Origin: Dyadobacter sp. CY356
GTDB lineage: Bacteria; Bacteroidota; Bacteroidia; Cytophagales; Spirosomataceae
Direction of reading: 5' to 3'
NCBI RefSeq assembly: GCF_021440195.1
Contig: NZ_JAJTSZ010000007.1
Span: 124,001 to 188,000 of the forward strand
Length of the DNA: 64,000 bases
Shown here: one piece after another, positions 54,002-64,000 of the stretch
Position numbering within the stretch: position 1 is the first letter of the stretch
Layout of the letters: each line of letters starts with the position of its first letter
Translations under genes and position numbers: made by a program
The notes under the pieces: model-generated
The model's database searches: none
What the model saw: the letters and a program-made list of their open reading frames with translations, nothing else
Told to the model about the DNA's origin: nothing

Positions 54002-55630
54002 TTACTTTTTAGCAGACCAGTTGTATTTGAATTTATCATTGATCGGAGCACCAAAATAGTTAACGCCTAAATAATCCAGTCGTTTTTTGTGTACTTCCAG
54101 CCGTTTGCTGAAATCTGCAAAATCTTTTTTATCAGCCGGTGTCCAGCCGGTTTCAGCGATGGCAATTCCACGAGGGAAAACCATATATTCCACATAATCA
54201 GATGTGGTCATGTATTCTGTCCACACATTTCCCTGAACGCCCAGAATATGTTTTGCCTGCTCAGCTGTCAATTCTTTTGGGGTCGGATCGTATGAATATG
54301 ATTCAGCAAGATCCGTAAAACCTCCGATTGCGATAGGTTGCGATTTTGCTTCCGCCTGGTAGTGATCCAGATAAACAAAATTATTTGGTGTCATAATTAC
54401 ATCATGATTTTCCTTCGCCGCTGCGATTCCGCCTTCAGTGCCCCTCCAGCTCATTACCGTAGCATTAGGCGAAAGTCCACCTTCCAGAATTTCATCCCAA
54501 CCGATAATGCTGCGACCTTTTGAAGTCACAAATTTATCAATACGTTTGATCACATAACTTTGTAAACCATGCTCGTCTTTCAGGTTCTCCTTTTTGATCA
54601 GATCCTGCGCAAAACGACTTTCTTTCCACTGCGTTTTTGGACACTCGTCACCCCCAATGTGGATATATTTACCTGGGAAAAGATCAATAACCTCGGTCAA
54701 AACATCTTCCAGGAATTTAAATGTTTCTTCACGCGGCATGAAAACGTCATCATAAACACCCCATTTTGTTCCAACTTCATAAATTTTGTCAGGATTATTT
54801 CCCAGTTTCGGATAAGCTGACAAAGCGGCCAGCGCATGGCCCGGCAGTTCAATTTCAGGAATTACATTTACGAAACGATCCTCGGCATATTTCAGCACTT
54901 CCCTTATTTCTGCCTGGGTATAAAAACCGCCATAAGGTGTTCCGTCATACTTCTGGTCACTATAATGGCCTTTCATTGTTTCCTTACGCTTCGAACCGAT
55001 CGTTGTCAGTTCAGGATATTTTTTGATCTCGATTCTCCATCCCTGATCGTCTGTCAAATGCCAGTGAAACTGGTTTTGTTTGTGCAAAGCGATCAGATCA
55101 ATATACTTTTTGACAAATTCAGCAGGCATAAAATGGCGGCCAACATCGAGCATCAACCCACGATAAGCATAACGCGGCATATCTTTGATCGTAACATAAG
55201 GAACGACCCATTTAACATTACTGACAACTTTCGGACTGAAAATTTCAACCGGCAAAAGCTGCAACAAAGACTGAATTCCGTAAAAAGCTCCTTTCGCAGT
55301 TTGCGCCTGAATCGTTACTCCTTTTGGTGTAGACAACAAGCGGTATCCCTCTTCCCCCAAACTTGCATCTGAAGAAAGAACCAATGAAATATCACCTTTT
55401 CCTTTCACTGTTTTCACAGCATATCCACTGGCTTTGTTTATTTGTCCGGCAAGCATTTCTGCAACTTTCGTCCATTTTGCATCTGCCGGTGCTCCAATTT
55501 TAGACTTGGCTTCCAAAGTCCACTCACCTTTTGCCACCAGCATCTGGGTTGGTTTTGGAATGATATTAGGCTGAGCCCAGGTTGTACAGAACCCTAGGCA
55601 ACTGAGTAATGTAAAGAGAAAACGTTTCAT
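54002..55630 (-). CDS. Beta-N-acetylhexosaminidase, GH20
   Basis: A 542-residue exported enzyme with a signal peptide ending WAQ, a GH20b-like N-domain and the TIM-barrel catalytic domain. The Asp-Glu catalytic pair is in HIGGDECPKTQW, and the substrate region HWHLTDDQGWRIEIKKYPEL is typical. It removes terminal GlcNAc or GalNAc from glycans, chitin fragments or wall material. Confidence 0.93.
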   Translation of the reverse strand: MKRFLFTLLSCLGFCTTWAQPNIIPKPTQMLVAKGEWTLEAKSKIGAPADAKWTKVAEMLAGQINKASGYAVKTVKGKGDISLVLSSDASLGEEGYRLLSTPKGVTIQAQTAKGAFYGIQSLLQLLPVEIFSPKVVSNVKWVVPYVTIKDMPRYAYRGLMLDVGRHFMPAEFVKKYIDLIALHKQNQFHWHLTDDQGWRIEIKKYPELTTIGSKRKETMKGHYSDQKYDGTPYGGFYTQAEIREVLKYAEDRFVNVIPEIELPGHALAALSAYPKLGNNPDKIYEVGTKWGVYDDVFMPREETFKFLEDVLTEVIDLFPGKYIHIGGDECPKTQWKESRFAQDLIKKENLKDEHGLQSYVIKRIDKFVTSKGRSIIGWDEILEGGLSPNATVMSWRGTEGGIAAAKENHDVIMTPNNFVYLDHYQAEAKSQPIAIGGFTDLAESYSYDPTPKELTAEQAKHILGVQGNVWTEYMTTSDYVEYMVFPRGIAIAETGWTPADKKDFADFSKRLEVHKKRLDYLGVNYFGAPINDKFKYNWSAKK

Positions 55631-55767
55631 CAGGTAATGATTTAGAATACTTTATTAAAATAATTTAAAAACTATGCAAATTAATTCAACAGCCAATTAA
55701 AATACTAACGATCTTACTTTTTTTATAATTTTGTACAATTAAAAACAAAAAATTACCGTTGAATATT

Positions 55768-55800
55768 TTTGCTTTTAGTATAGTTTAATGAGTATATTTC
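55768..55800 (+). promoter_or_regulatory. Candidate promoter of the beta-barrel receptor
   Basis: TTTG (55768-55771), a 21-bp spacer and TATATTTC (55793-55800) are one mismatch from consensus. The start codon is 70 nt downstream. Confidence 0.4.
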
Positions 55801-55870
55801 AAGTAGTTAATACCTTTTAGATATTTAGATTCCTAATAATTCCTACCCCTGATAACTTTAAAAAATAATA

Positions 55871-58300
55871 ATGTTTAAAAACTCATTCTTTACCCGAAGA
55901 CTTCCCGCCATTATCCTTACAGCACTGGTTGTCACCAATATTCCACTAAAAACCTACGCAAAAACGCATTTTTCCACACGCATTCCCATTGGTGGCAAGC
56001 TGATCGGCAAGGTGGTTGAAGCTCCAAAAAATGCAGTGGTCAGCTTCGCTACTATTGCTGTTTTACTTGCAAAAGATTCTACTGTTACGGGCGGTGCCAT
56101 CACGGATGAAAATGGTGTTTTTACAATTGCCGATGTCAAACCCGGAAACTATATCTTACGGATAACGAACATGGGTTATGAAACGCTTTTTGTCCCCAAT
56201 ATAAGCGTTGCCACCGAAGCCAATATTACCGATCTTGGGACGCTTGCTATCATCACATCTTCGCAAAAACTAAATGAAGTTGTGATCCGGGGCGAGAAGG
56301 CGATGATTGTTGAGGATATTGATAAAAAGATGATTACAATCGGAAAGGATATGCTTGCGAGCAGTAATAATGCAAGTGATCTTTTAACAAAATTACCATC
56401 CGTTTCTTTGGATGAAAACGGGAATCCTCAGGTTCGTGGAAAGGGGAATGTGATTGTTTTGATTGATGGAAAACCTTCAACACTTTATGGCAGCGATCTT
56501 CCCACGGTTTTACAATCTTTCCCGGCAGAATTGATCGAGCGCATTGATGTTTCTACAACACCTTCGGCAAAATATGAAGGGGATGGAGCGTCGGGAGTGA
56601 TTGATATTATCACCAAAAAGAATAAAATCAGAGGATTGAATGGCGGGGCACGGACCAGTCTTGGTTTGAAAAACAATAATAATGCATCCGGAAATGTAAG
56701 TTACCGTGCCGGAAAGCTGGGTTTGAATGCATCCATCAATGGCCAAAACCGTAACATGTTTTGGAAACGCAGATTGAATCGTGATAACTTCCTTGGCGAC
56801 GAACCTTCACGGCTGGAGCAGCGCGGAACAGGAAATAATAAAAATAAAAATCTTTTTGGCCGCCTCGGTGCCAATTATGACATCAACGATAAAAACAGCG
56901 TTGAGCTAAGTGTCAATTACTCCCGTGATCAAAGTAATACGAAAAGTGATCTGGTAAATAATTCGGCACTTTTAACTGGTCAGATACTGGATCATTTTGA
57001 CAGAATTAATCAAAGTAAAGGCAACGGAAATAATTTAAGTACCAGCTTTGACTATCGCCGGAAGTTTAACAAAAAGGACGAACTGCTGACTTTCACTGCC
57101 AATTATTCTGAGGGAAAATCCGGAAATAATTCGATGTATGATCAGGTTGATGATGTGGATAGCCTATCAAAATACCAGCAAAATATGCGGACCGGCAGGA
57201 GCAAATCGCTGTTTCTGAATACTGATTATACTTTGCCTGTAACCGATAAAGCAACCCTGGAAGTAGGTTTCCGTACACGATTCAATACAAATGACAACAC
57301 CAATGCATTTTATCTGCTGAACGCTGAATCCGGAAATTTCGAATTTGACAATTCGATCAGCAACATATTCGGGTATAAAAATTCGGTTTATACCGGTTAT
57401 TTGAATTTTTCTCAAAAAACAGATCTCTGGGGTTTGCGCGCAGGTTTAAGACTGACAGATTCTGATCAGGAAATTGATCAGATCAGTGCCGGAAGAGATT
57501 TTTCTGTCAACTTCCTGACCTTATCTCCATCACTGGCCATCAGCAGAAAACTGGATGACAATTCCCTTATCAAATTAAATTACAGCCGTCGCGTGCAGCG
57601 TCCGGAGGCCGATTGGCTAAATCCATATACTGACGTTTCAGATCCAAAAAACATTCAGACAGGAAACCCGAACCTTCGCCCGGAATTTACGCACAAAGCT
57701 GAAATGGCTTATTCCAACTATGAAGAAAATGGCGGATGGGGCCCTTCACTTTTTATGGATTATTCCAATAACGCCATTACGCGTCTAAGGACTATCAATA
57801 CCGAAGGAATTTCACTGACTCAGTACGACAACATTGGAAAAGAACTTAATTATGGTTTTGAAACCGACTTTTCACAAAAGTTTGGTGATATATTAAAAAT
57901 CAACGGAAGCGGAAGATTTTTCAGAAGTGAGGTCGTTTCTGCACTCGCAAACATTGATAACAGAACGTGGAGTTATTCAGGAAACCTGAATGCTTTTGTA
58001 ACATTACCTCTTGATTTCAAAGCGTCAGCTTATATAAATTATGAAGGTCCGAGAGCGATTGCACAAGGAACCCGCCAGGGTGTTTTTGTAGCAAATATGG
58101 GACTAAGGAAAGATCTGCTGGAAAAAAAAGCAACACTTTCTTTCAATATACAGGACATTTTTCTTTCCCGCGCTTACAAAAGTCAGCTTGCAACAGATAC
58201 CTATCTTCAAAATTCGTTGTGGCAGCAAACAAACCGTTTGGTTAACCTGACGTTTCAATACCGTTTCGGAAAAATATCCATGAGCGGAGACGAATCCTGA
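55871..58300 (+). CDS. Outer-membrane beta-barrel receptor, TonB-dependent type
   Basis: An 809-residue protein has a signal peptide, a carboxypeptidase-regulatory-like domain (GKLIGKVVEAPKNAVVSFATIAVLL), a plug (LLTKLPSVSLDENGNPQVRGKGNVIVLIDGKP; YEGDGASGVIDIITKK) and a long barrel of the outer-membrane-protein-beta-barrel family. It lacks a SusD partner. Ligand is unknown. A terminator follows. Confidence 0.88.
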   Translation: MFKNSFFTRRLPAIILTALVVTNIPLKTYAKTHFSTRIPIGGKLIGKVVEAPKNAVVSFATIAVLLAKDSTVTGGAITDENGVFTIADVKPGNYILRITNMGYETLFVPNISVATEANITDLGTLAIITSSQKLNEVVIRGEKAMIVEDIDKKMITIGKDMLASSNNASDLLTKLPSVSLDENGNPQVRGKGNVIVLIDGKPSTLYGSDLPTVLQSFPAELIERIDVSTTPSAKYEGDGASGVIDIITKKNKIRGLNGGARTSLGLKNNNNASGNVSYRAGKLGLNASINGQNRNMFWKRRLNRDNFLGDEPSRLEQRGTGNNKNKNLFGRLGANYDINDKNSVELSVNYSRDQSNTKSDLVNNSALLTGQILDHFDRINQSKGNGNNLSTSFDYRRKFNKKDELLTFTANYSEGKSGNNSMYDQVDDVDSLSKYQQNMRTGRSKSLFLNTDYTLPVTDKATLEVGFRTRFNTNDNTNAFYLLNAESGNFEFDNSISNIFGYKNSVYTGYLNFSQKTDLWGLRAGLRLTDSDQEIDQISAGRDFSVNFLTLSPSLAISRKLDDNSLIKLNYSRRVQRPEADWLNPYTDVSDPKNIQTGNPNLRPEFTHKAEMAYSNYEENGGWGPSLFMDYSNNAITRLRTINTEGISLTQYDNIGKELNYGFETDFSQKFGDILKINGSGRFFRSEVVSALANIDNRTWSYSGNLNAFVTLPLDFKASAYINYEGPRAIAQGTRQGVFVANMGLRKDLLEKKATLSFNIQDIFLSRAYKSQLATDTYLQNSLWQQTNRLVNLTFQYRFGKISMSGDES

Positions 58301-58637
58301 GCGGCAAAATCATAAGTAACTAATAATAAGGGAAGAAGCAGATGAGATGCTCTCTTCCCTTTATTATTTTTTTCCTGTTCTTTCCGAGGTCATGATTTAT
58401 AATTCGCATTGCATTTATTCATCTAAAAGTAGAAAATCTGACTAAACATATATCCCCGGTCCGTTCAAAATTAAAGTAGCCAGGTACTGGAACGGTTTTT
58501 GCCACTTGCAGCAATAAATATGGTATTTTTACTTTTATCAGTATATATAACATACCAAGCCTGTTATTTTTCAGGATCTGGGTTACTTATACTGATATCA
58601 TACGTACCATATTTTTAACTTAACACAACCCATTCAC
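58301..58637. other. Intergenic stretch with a terminator
   Basis: This 337-bp gap holds the receptor terminator near its start; the rest is AT-rich with no convincing promoter pair. Confidence 0.5.
58322..58368 (+). terminator. Terminator of the beta-barrel receptor gene
   Basis: Arms 58322-58336 and 58353-58368 pair over 15 bp with a single-base bulge, then a T-run. Confidence 0.8.
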
Positions 58638-59354
58638 ATGAAAAGATTCATCGGTATTTCGCTCGCTATACTTTTAGCTTCTGTATCGGTTTTTGCACAA
58701 ACAAGAATTCCTGCTGATACCATTTTTGATAATTATTACAAAGCGACTGGCGGAAAATCACTTTGGCAAAATATAAAAACTTACAGTCTCAAACGCAGCT
58801 ATACCTCGGCTTCCTCGACACCATACACATCGAGTATAGCAGTCTCCATCCCGGACAATTCGGTTTATAAGTCTAAAACCATTATGAACCGTGCTTTCGT
58901 TTACACAATGAAAGGTGCTGACGCCTGGGTTAAAGTGCCTCTTGGAAACAAGACTGATGTAAAAGACCTGAGCCAGGCAGAGAAAGATGCCATGAAATAT
59001 GAGATGTATGACAACCTGGCTCCTTTTATTGATTATCAAAATCGAGGTTTTATTGCCTCTACCGTTGGTACAGAAACTATAAACGGAGTTGCCACAAACC
59101 AGGTTGAGCTGCAGGGAAAGGGAGTGAAATACAATTTGTATTTTGATGCAAAAACTGGTTTGCTTACACGTCAGAGAGAAAACATCGGAGGTGTGGAAAC
59201 GGTTACTGATTTTTCAAATTATACAAAATCTGCATCCGGGCTGTTGTATCCTGCTAAACTTGTACAGGTAAACAGTGTTGACAAAAAACCTTTGCAAGTG
59301 ACGTCTTCGATTTCAATCAACGACGCAGTAAGTCCTGATTTATTTAAGCGTTAG
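58638..59354 (+). CDS. Exported protein with a LolA/LppX-like pattern
   Basis: A 238-residue protein with a signal peptide ending VFAQ. It has the opening IFDNYYKATGGKSLWQNIKTY and the late VELQGKGVKYNLYFDAKTGLLTRQ, typical of outer-membrane lipoprotein-sorting-like proteins. The role is probably envelope lipid or lipoprotein handling. The TamB-like gene follows after a 147-nt gap, which fits an envelope biogenesis context. Confidence 0.65.
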   Translation: MKRFIGISLAILLASVSVFAQTRIPADTIFDNYYKATGGKSLWQNIKTYSLKRSYTSASSTPYTSSIAVSIPDNSVYKSKTIMNRAFVYTMKGADAWVKVPLGNKTDVKDLSQAEKDAMKYEMYDNLAPFIDYQNRGFIASTVGTETINGVATNQVELQGKGVKYNLYFDAKTGLLTRQRENIGGVETVTDFSNYTKSASGLLYPAKLVQVNSVDKKPLQVTSSISINDAVSPDLFKR

Positions 59355-59501
59355 TTAGCTGGTAAATTAAATCTATTTGGTGAGTAGTGTATGAGCCTGA
59401 ATTATCCGGCAGGTATGCTACTCACTCGGTTGTAAAACCGGTCATATTAAGAAAACTTCACCCATCCTGCTACTATGAAATGGATGGAATAACTTTAAAG
59501 A

Positions 59502-62500
59502 ATGAAGAAAGCACTAAAAGTATTGGCGATAATATTACTGACAGTTTTAATCCTGATTGGTGTGTTAATATGGGGTATACAAACTCCTGCCGGTCAAAAC
59601 TTTCTGACTACACAGGCAAATGATTATTTGCGCAAAAAACTTAAAACCAAACTTAACGTAGAAAAAATACGATTCGATATTCCGGATTGGATAGTACTGG
59701 AAGGTGTTTATTTTGCTGATCAAAAAGGCGACACTTTGGTTTCCGGAAAAATGCTGCGTGTCGATATGGACATGTATTCGCTTATAAAAGGTAATGTCGG
59801 GATCAATCAAATTGAGCTGGAAGGCGCAGTTGCCAACATTCACAGGACTTTGCCGGATACCGTTTTCAATTTTCAATTTATTGTCGATGCATTCGCAAGC
59901 ACGGATCCTGCCGCTCCGGTAGACACTACGACCAAACCAATGGAAATGCGTTTGGATAAAATATTACTGAAACAAGTAAGACTTTCATACAAAGATGCAG
60001 TCATTGGAACTGATGCAGATGCTAATATTGATTCTGCATATGTTTCGTTTGATAAATTTAATCCGACACTTTCGCAATACCATCCGACCAAAATTGCACT
60101 TTATAACAGCGGAGCAAAACTTCGGATGTATAAAGCGTTAGTGATCGATACTTTGGTTACACCAACCAATCCGGCGGATTCACTTGATTTGAAACTTGGA
60201 GATATTGATATTTCTAAGTTTAACTGGGTATTTACGGACGAAACTTCCGGCCTTAACAATGGAATAACCGTTGGCACACTTAAAGGAAAAATCAACAGCA
60301 TTTACATGGGCAGCCAGCGTGTAAATGTTGAAAGTGTATTGATTGAAAACATGACGGCCTATGCGGAGTTTGCGAAAAAAGCCACATCGAAAACCAGTCC
60401 GCCAGCGACTCAGGCTGATACCACTACCACACCTGGCTGGTTTGCAATTGTAAAAGATATTAAGGTTGTCAACACCGGTTTGCGTTATGATGACTTCAAT
60501 TCAAAACCGATCGCAAAAGGCCTCGATTACGCGCATTTGGATGTAAAAAAATTAAATGTTGATTTAAAAGATTTTCTTTTTTCAACCGATAACATAACCG
60601 GAAAATTAGCAAAAAGCTCATTTGAAGATAAGAGCGGATTTAAGGTGCTGGCGCTGAGAACGGATTTTGGCTATGGCGCCAAACAGACATATCTGCGCAA
60701 ACTTTATTTTCAGACACCTAATTCACTCCTTCGCGATGAATTGACATTGCGATACAATAACATTGATGACCTGACCAAAAATTTGAACGACGTCAAAATC
60801 CGTTTGAATCTGACAGAAACACATCTTGCTTTTTCAGATATATTATTACTCGCTCCGGATCTTTCAAAGACACCACCATTTGACAAAGAACCAAATGGTG
60901 TTGTAAAAGGATCAGGACTTGTTACTGGCTCGGTGGATGATATGCTGATTTCGAAAGCACGTTTCAGTATGCTTGATGGTACTGTACTGAGTTTGGATGG
61001 AAGAATTCGTGGTTTACCTGATGCTGATAAATTGTCGGCTGACATGACAATCAATGAGTTGTCTTCTACAAAAGCAGACCTGATGAAAATGCTTCCGGAC
61101 AGCGCAGTGCCTTCGAGTATTGAGCTGCCAGAAACGATTAAAATTACAGGAAAAGTGAACGGTTCAATGTCTAACCTTACGCTTTCGACCAATATTAATA
61201 CTTCGTTTGGTAACGGTACTTTCACCGGAAACCTTCAGGATATTACAGACAGCATTAAGGCGAAATACGACGGAATGTTGAGTTTTACCGATTTTGATAT
61301 GGGTAAAATGTTGAAACAACCACCGGAGCAATTAGGTAAATTAACGCTGTCCACACAACTGGCAGGAATTGGCTATACGCCTTCAAGAATGAAAGCGCGT
61401 TTGAATGGGACAATTCAAAGTGCTGATATACAAGGCTATGTATACAATAACCTGACACTTAAAGGGGATGTGGATCATGGATTGGCTAATGTAGAAGCTA
61501 ACATGAAGGATGAAAATATTGGTATTGCCTTAAAAGGACAAGCCGATCTTTCGAAGGAATTTCCAAGTGTGAAGGGTGAAGCGCAAATTGACCATATGGA
61601 TTTGACCGCACTGCATCTTTACAATGATTCTTTGCAAGTGAAGGGGAATATCAAAATCGATATGCCTTCCACAAATCCTGAAAATCCAATAGGTACTGTT
61701 TCTGTTAATAATTTATTGCTGACCCATCACAAAAGACCGGTTAGTATTTCTGATATGACGGTTCAGCTGGCAGATACCGCTGGCAATAAAAGAGCTACAA
61801 TCAAATCGCCGTTTTTGAATGCAAAACTGGAAGGGAAATTTGTTTATACTGAAATTGCAGATGCGATTTTAACCGAAACAAGCAAACACTTTGCAGTGCC
61901 CGGCCTGACTTACAAACCTGTTACAAAACCGACAGATTTCACGCTCGACGCAGCTGTAATGGATCATCCGCTTTTCAAAATATTTGCTCCGCAATTAACA
62001 GAACTTAAACCGGTTGTTCTGCATGCGGAACTAAATAATCAGCAAGATTCGACAATCATCGCTAACCTCAGCATTCCTCTGGTTGAATATGACAGCATTC
62101 ACACGGAAAAGGTTTTGGTGAATATGAGCAGTGTGAAAGAAAAAGCTGTGATGAATGCCTATCTCGGCAGTGTGCAAACGGGTAGTTTCAGAATGCAGAA
62201 TGCGTCTTTGAAAACCGATATAGCGAAGAACGACGTTAAGTTTAATTTTATGGTTAAAGATTCGGCCAATACGGATCGTCATGGAATTAATGGAGACCTT
62301 GCCCTGGTTGATAACCGTTATCAGTTACGTTTACGGAAAGGATTATTAATTGATTACAAGAAATGGGCGACGGATAGTGAAGGTTATGTCCAATATGCAC
62401 CGGATAGTGTTTTGGTCAAAAACTTTGTAATCCGAAATGATTATCAATCACTAACCATCAATTCTTCAACAAACGCGCCAAATAGCCCGTTGGACATTAC

Positions 62501-64000
62501 AGCAGACAGCATTTCAATCGGCCAGTTTGTGGCACTTGCTACAAGGGATTCAACAATGGCCACAGGTACACTTAGCGGAAAAATCAGATTAAGTAACTAT
62601 ATGGTTTCTCCGGTTTACACAGGGCAATTGTCGATCAACAATCTGGCTTTAATGAAAATCCCGGTTGGGAATCTGGCCATTCGTTCAACCAATGAAACAG
62701 AAGACAGAATCAGAGTTGGGATGTCATTAACAAGCGATAAAAACGACATGAGACTTTATGGTGCCTATCGTTTGAAAGATGAAAATCCTTTGAACTTTAC
62801 TTTGGATCTTAAAAAATTCGGGGCAGAAACGGTAGAAGCTTTCAGTTTTGGACAATTGAAACGGGCTACCGGAAATCTTTCCGGACAAACAAAAATTACA
62901 GGATCAACAGATAGTCCGCAATTGAACGGGTCAATTAATTTTGACGATGTTGCTTTTAACGTTACCCAACTTGGCGCGCGTTATTCTTTAACCAATCAGA
63001 AAATCAATTTTAACGGTCAGGATATCAATTTTAACAATTTCATTGTTGCCGATTCACTTAAACAACAACTTAAAGTAAATGGTAATGTAAATATCGCCAC
63101 GATACCTGATGTTAAGTATAACCTCAAAATTGACGCGAAAAACTTTACCGTTTTAAGTTCAACACAAAAAGAAAACGACCTTTTCTATGGAAAAGCCATC
63201 GTGGATGCAAATCTGACAGTGAAAGGGAAAGGTAGCAGCTCTATTGTAGATGGAAATGTGAAACTTGACCCGGAAAGTAATGTTACGGTGGTGATGTCAA
63301 ACAGCGCTACTGAAACCGGCGATGCCAGTAAAGGAGTTATTGAATTTGTGGATATGAGCCAGTTGGCCCAGGTATCGAAAGCAGACTCTCTTGAAGCAGC
63401 CAAACAGATCATTGTTGACTTTGCATCACAAATTTCACTGGATATAGACGTTGATGACAAGTCCCAATTCACGGTTGTTATTGATGAACTCAATGGTGAC
63501 AATATCAAACTAAAAGGAAATGCAAAACTGAATACGGGTATTGCACCGAACGGTCAGCTTTATTTAATCGGAGCGTACGACCTGACGCAAGGTTCGTATG
63601 ATCTGACACTTCAGATCCTTAAAAGAAATTTTGAGATCCGTAAGGGAAGCAGCCTGATCTGGACAGGTGACCCGATGAAAGCAGACCTGAACATCACGGC
63701 TGTTTATCCGGTTATGGTTGATCCTGGATCGATTGACAATAACTATAAAGGCGACCGTAAAATTCCGATTGAAGTTCAGATTATCATTACCGGAAATCTT
63801 TCTTCTCCTAACATTACTTTCAATGTTGAGCCTGGCGCAGAAGTTTCGGAAAATGTTAAAACTGACATTACAAACCAGACATTTTGGAATGATATGCAGA
63901 ACAATCCGTCTGAAATGAACAAACAGGCATTTGCCCTTTTGATCACCAATAAATTTATTACAGATCAAACTTCTTCCGGCTTTAATATAGGGTCAAGCGC
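59502..64000 (+). CDS. TamB-like translocation and assembly module protein, truncated by window end
   Basis: The frame opens at the ATG at 59502 (MKKALKVLAIILLTVLILIGV) and stays open to the window end, about 1,499 codons. It has one N-terminal membrane helix, an AsmA-like start (TPAGQNFLTTQANDYLRKKLKTKLNVEKI) and many beta-strand repeats. The C-terminal DUF490/TamB domain begins at about 63,560 (GAYDLTQGSYDLTLQIL; IRKGSSLIWTGDPMKADLNITA). It probably forms a hydrophobic groove for lipid transport to the outer membrane. The C-terminus is missing. Confidence 0.88.
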   Translation, partial: MKKALKVLAIILLTVLILIGVLIWGIQTPAGQNFLTTQANDYLRKKLKTKLNVEKIRFDIPDWIVLEGVYFADQKGDTLVSGKMLRVDMDMYSLIKGNVGINQIELEGAVANIHRTLPDTVFNFQFIVDAFASTDPAAPVDTTTKPMEMRLDKILLKQVRLSYKDAVIGTDADANIDSAYVSFDKFNPTLSQYHPTKIALYNSGAKLRMYKALVIDTLVTPTNPADSLDLKLGDIDISKFNWVFTDETSGLNNGITVGTLKGKINSIYMGSQRVNVESVLIENMTAYAEFAKKATSKTSPPATQADTTTTPGWFAIVKDIKVVNTGLRYDDFNSKPIAKGLDYAHLDVKKLNVDLKDFLFSTDNITGKLAKSSFEDKSGFKVLALRTDFGYGAKQTYLRKLYFQTPNSLLRDELTLRYNNIDDLTKNLNDVKIRLNLTETHLAFSDILLLAPDLSKTPPFDKEPNGVVKGSGLVTGSVDDMLISKARFSMLDGTVLSLDGRIRGLPDADKLSADMTINELSSTKADLMKMLPDSAVPSSIELPETIKITGKVNGSMSNLTLSTNINTSFGNGTFTGNLQDITDSIKAKYDGMLSFTDFDMGKMLKQPPEQLGKLTLSTQLAGIGYTPSRMKARLNGTIQSADIQGYVYNNLTLKGDVDHGLANVEANMKDENIGIALKGQADLSKEFPSVKGEAQIDHMDLTALHLYNDSLQVKGNIKIDMPSTNPENPIGTVSVNNLLLTHHKRPVSISDMTVQLADTAGNKRATIKSPFLNAKLEGKFVYTEIADAILTETSKHFAVPGLTYKPVTKPTDFTLDAAVMDHPLFKIFAPQLTELKPVVLHAELNNQQDSTIIANLSIPLVEYDSIHTEKVLVNMSSVKEKAVMNAYLGSVQTGSFRMQNASLKTDIAKNDVKFNFMVKDSANTDRHGINGDLALVDNRYQLRLRKGLLIDYKKWATDSEGYVQYAPDSVLVKNFVIRNDYQSLTINSSTNAPNSPLDITADSISIGQFVALATRDSTMATGTLSGKIRLSNYMVSPVYTGQLSINNLALMKIPVGNLAIRSTNETEDRIRVGMSLTSDKNDMRLYGAYRLKDENPLNFTLDLKKFGAETVEAFSFGQLKRATGNLSGQTKITGSTDSPQLNGSINFDDVAFNVTQLGARYSLTNQKINFNGQDINFNNFIVADSLKQQLKVNGNVNIATIPDVKYNLKIDAKNFTVLSSTQKENDLFYGKAIVDANLTVKGKGSSSIVDGNVKLDPESNVTVVMSNSATETGDASKGVIEFVDMSQLAQVSKADSLEAAKQIIVDFASQISLDIDVDDKSQFTVVIDELNGDNIKLKGNAKLNTGIAPNGQLYLIGAYDLTQGSYDLTLQILKRNFEIRKGSSLIWTGDPMKADLNITAVYPVMVDPGSIDNNYKGDRKIPIEVQIIITGNLSSPNITFNVEPGAEVSENVKTDITNQTFWNDMQNNPSEMNKQAFALLITNKFITDQTSSGFNIGSS

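Noticed and set aside
54836..55372. 178-codon frame opposite the GH20 gene
   Set aside because: Shadow of the hexosaminidase coding strand.
59380..59425. 8-bp inverted repeat after the LolA-fold-like gene
   Set aside because: Weak stem with a long loop and no T-run; not called a terminator.
60710..61225. 171-codon frame opposite the TamB-like gene
   Set aside because: The plus frame is open throughout and carries the family features.

Overview
The window looks like a chromosomal segment of a Bacteroidota bacterium, most plausibly a Cytophagales/Spirosomaceae member such as Dyadobacter. That assignment is inferred from gene content and was not tested by a search. The supporting signs are many proteins with type IX secretion (T9SS) C-terminal sorting domains, TonB-dependent receptors with a carboxypeptidase-regulatory-like N-terminal domain, several promoters of the Bacteroidota type (TTTG, 19-21 bp, TAnnTTTG), and the MqnA-independent housekeeping set mqo, murF, pyrD, ftsK, ahcY. 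No tRNA, rRNA, CRISPR array, prophage or intact insertion sequence was seen.

Layout. 1-2.6 kb: a PorZ-like T9SS propeller protein and uridine kinase. 2.6-6.4 kb: two tandem paralogous lipoproteins, then an unannotated 44-codon peptide (4261-4395) carrying the lasso-peptide leader signature YxxPxLxxxGxxxxxT, followed 6 nt later by an asparagine-synthetase-like lasso cyclase. No RRE/PqqD-like B1 or transglutaminase-like B2 peptidase is visible, so this is an orphan or minimal RiPP locus. 6.4-12.8 kb: two large tandem gingipain-like (C25) PorU2-type proteins with sorting domains. 13.4-15.6 kb: a stand-alone acyl carrier protein and a NarL-type two-component pair. 16.3-19.8 kb: a secreted protein of unknown function and a T9SS-exported SASA-family esterase. 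20-27.2 kb: malate:quinone oxidoreductase, a TPR histidine kinase and a TonB-dependent receptor.

27.2-32 kb: a MarR-GNAT fusion and a second GNAT protein in one operon, with a palindromic operator lying exactly between the two promoter elements; then a small ACT-like protein, a cysteine desulfurase and a TlpA-type thioredoxin. 32-38 kb: a RhaT-type sugar transporter, an FG-GAP protein and a sugar isomerase/epimerase in one operon, and a separate T9SS FG-GAP protein. 38-43.2 kb: murF, an AhpC/AhpD peroxidase pair, and ahcY, whose 3' end and terminator have been duplicated downstream within a patch of REP-like palindromes.

43.2-52.4 kb: an MscS channel, a LolA-like protein, a carbohydrate operon (CE15-like esterase, FucP-type transporter, ROK kinase), ftsK and pyrD. 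52.4-53.9 kb: a small island with a RelBE-type toxin-antitoxin pair and a frameshifted nucleotidyltransferase flanked by two related small proteins. 54-64 kb: a GH20 hexosaminidase, an outer-membrane beta-barrel receptor, a LolA-fold-like exported protein and a TamB-like giant protein that runs off the window end.

Intergenic structure is unusually readable. Most convergent gene pairs are separated by long, often perfect inverted repeats that should act as bidirectional terminators. The most interesting parts are the orphan lasso-like locus with a perfect 18-bp hairpin inside the cyclase reading frame, the MarR-GNAT promoter/operator, and the toxin-antitoxin/nucleotidyltransferase island.
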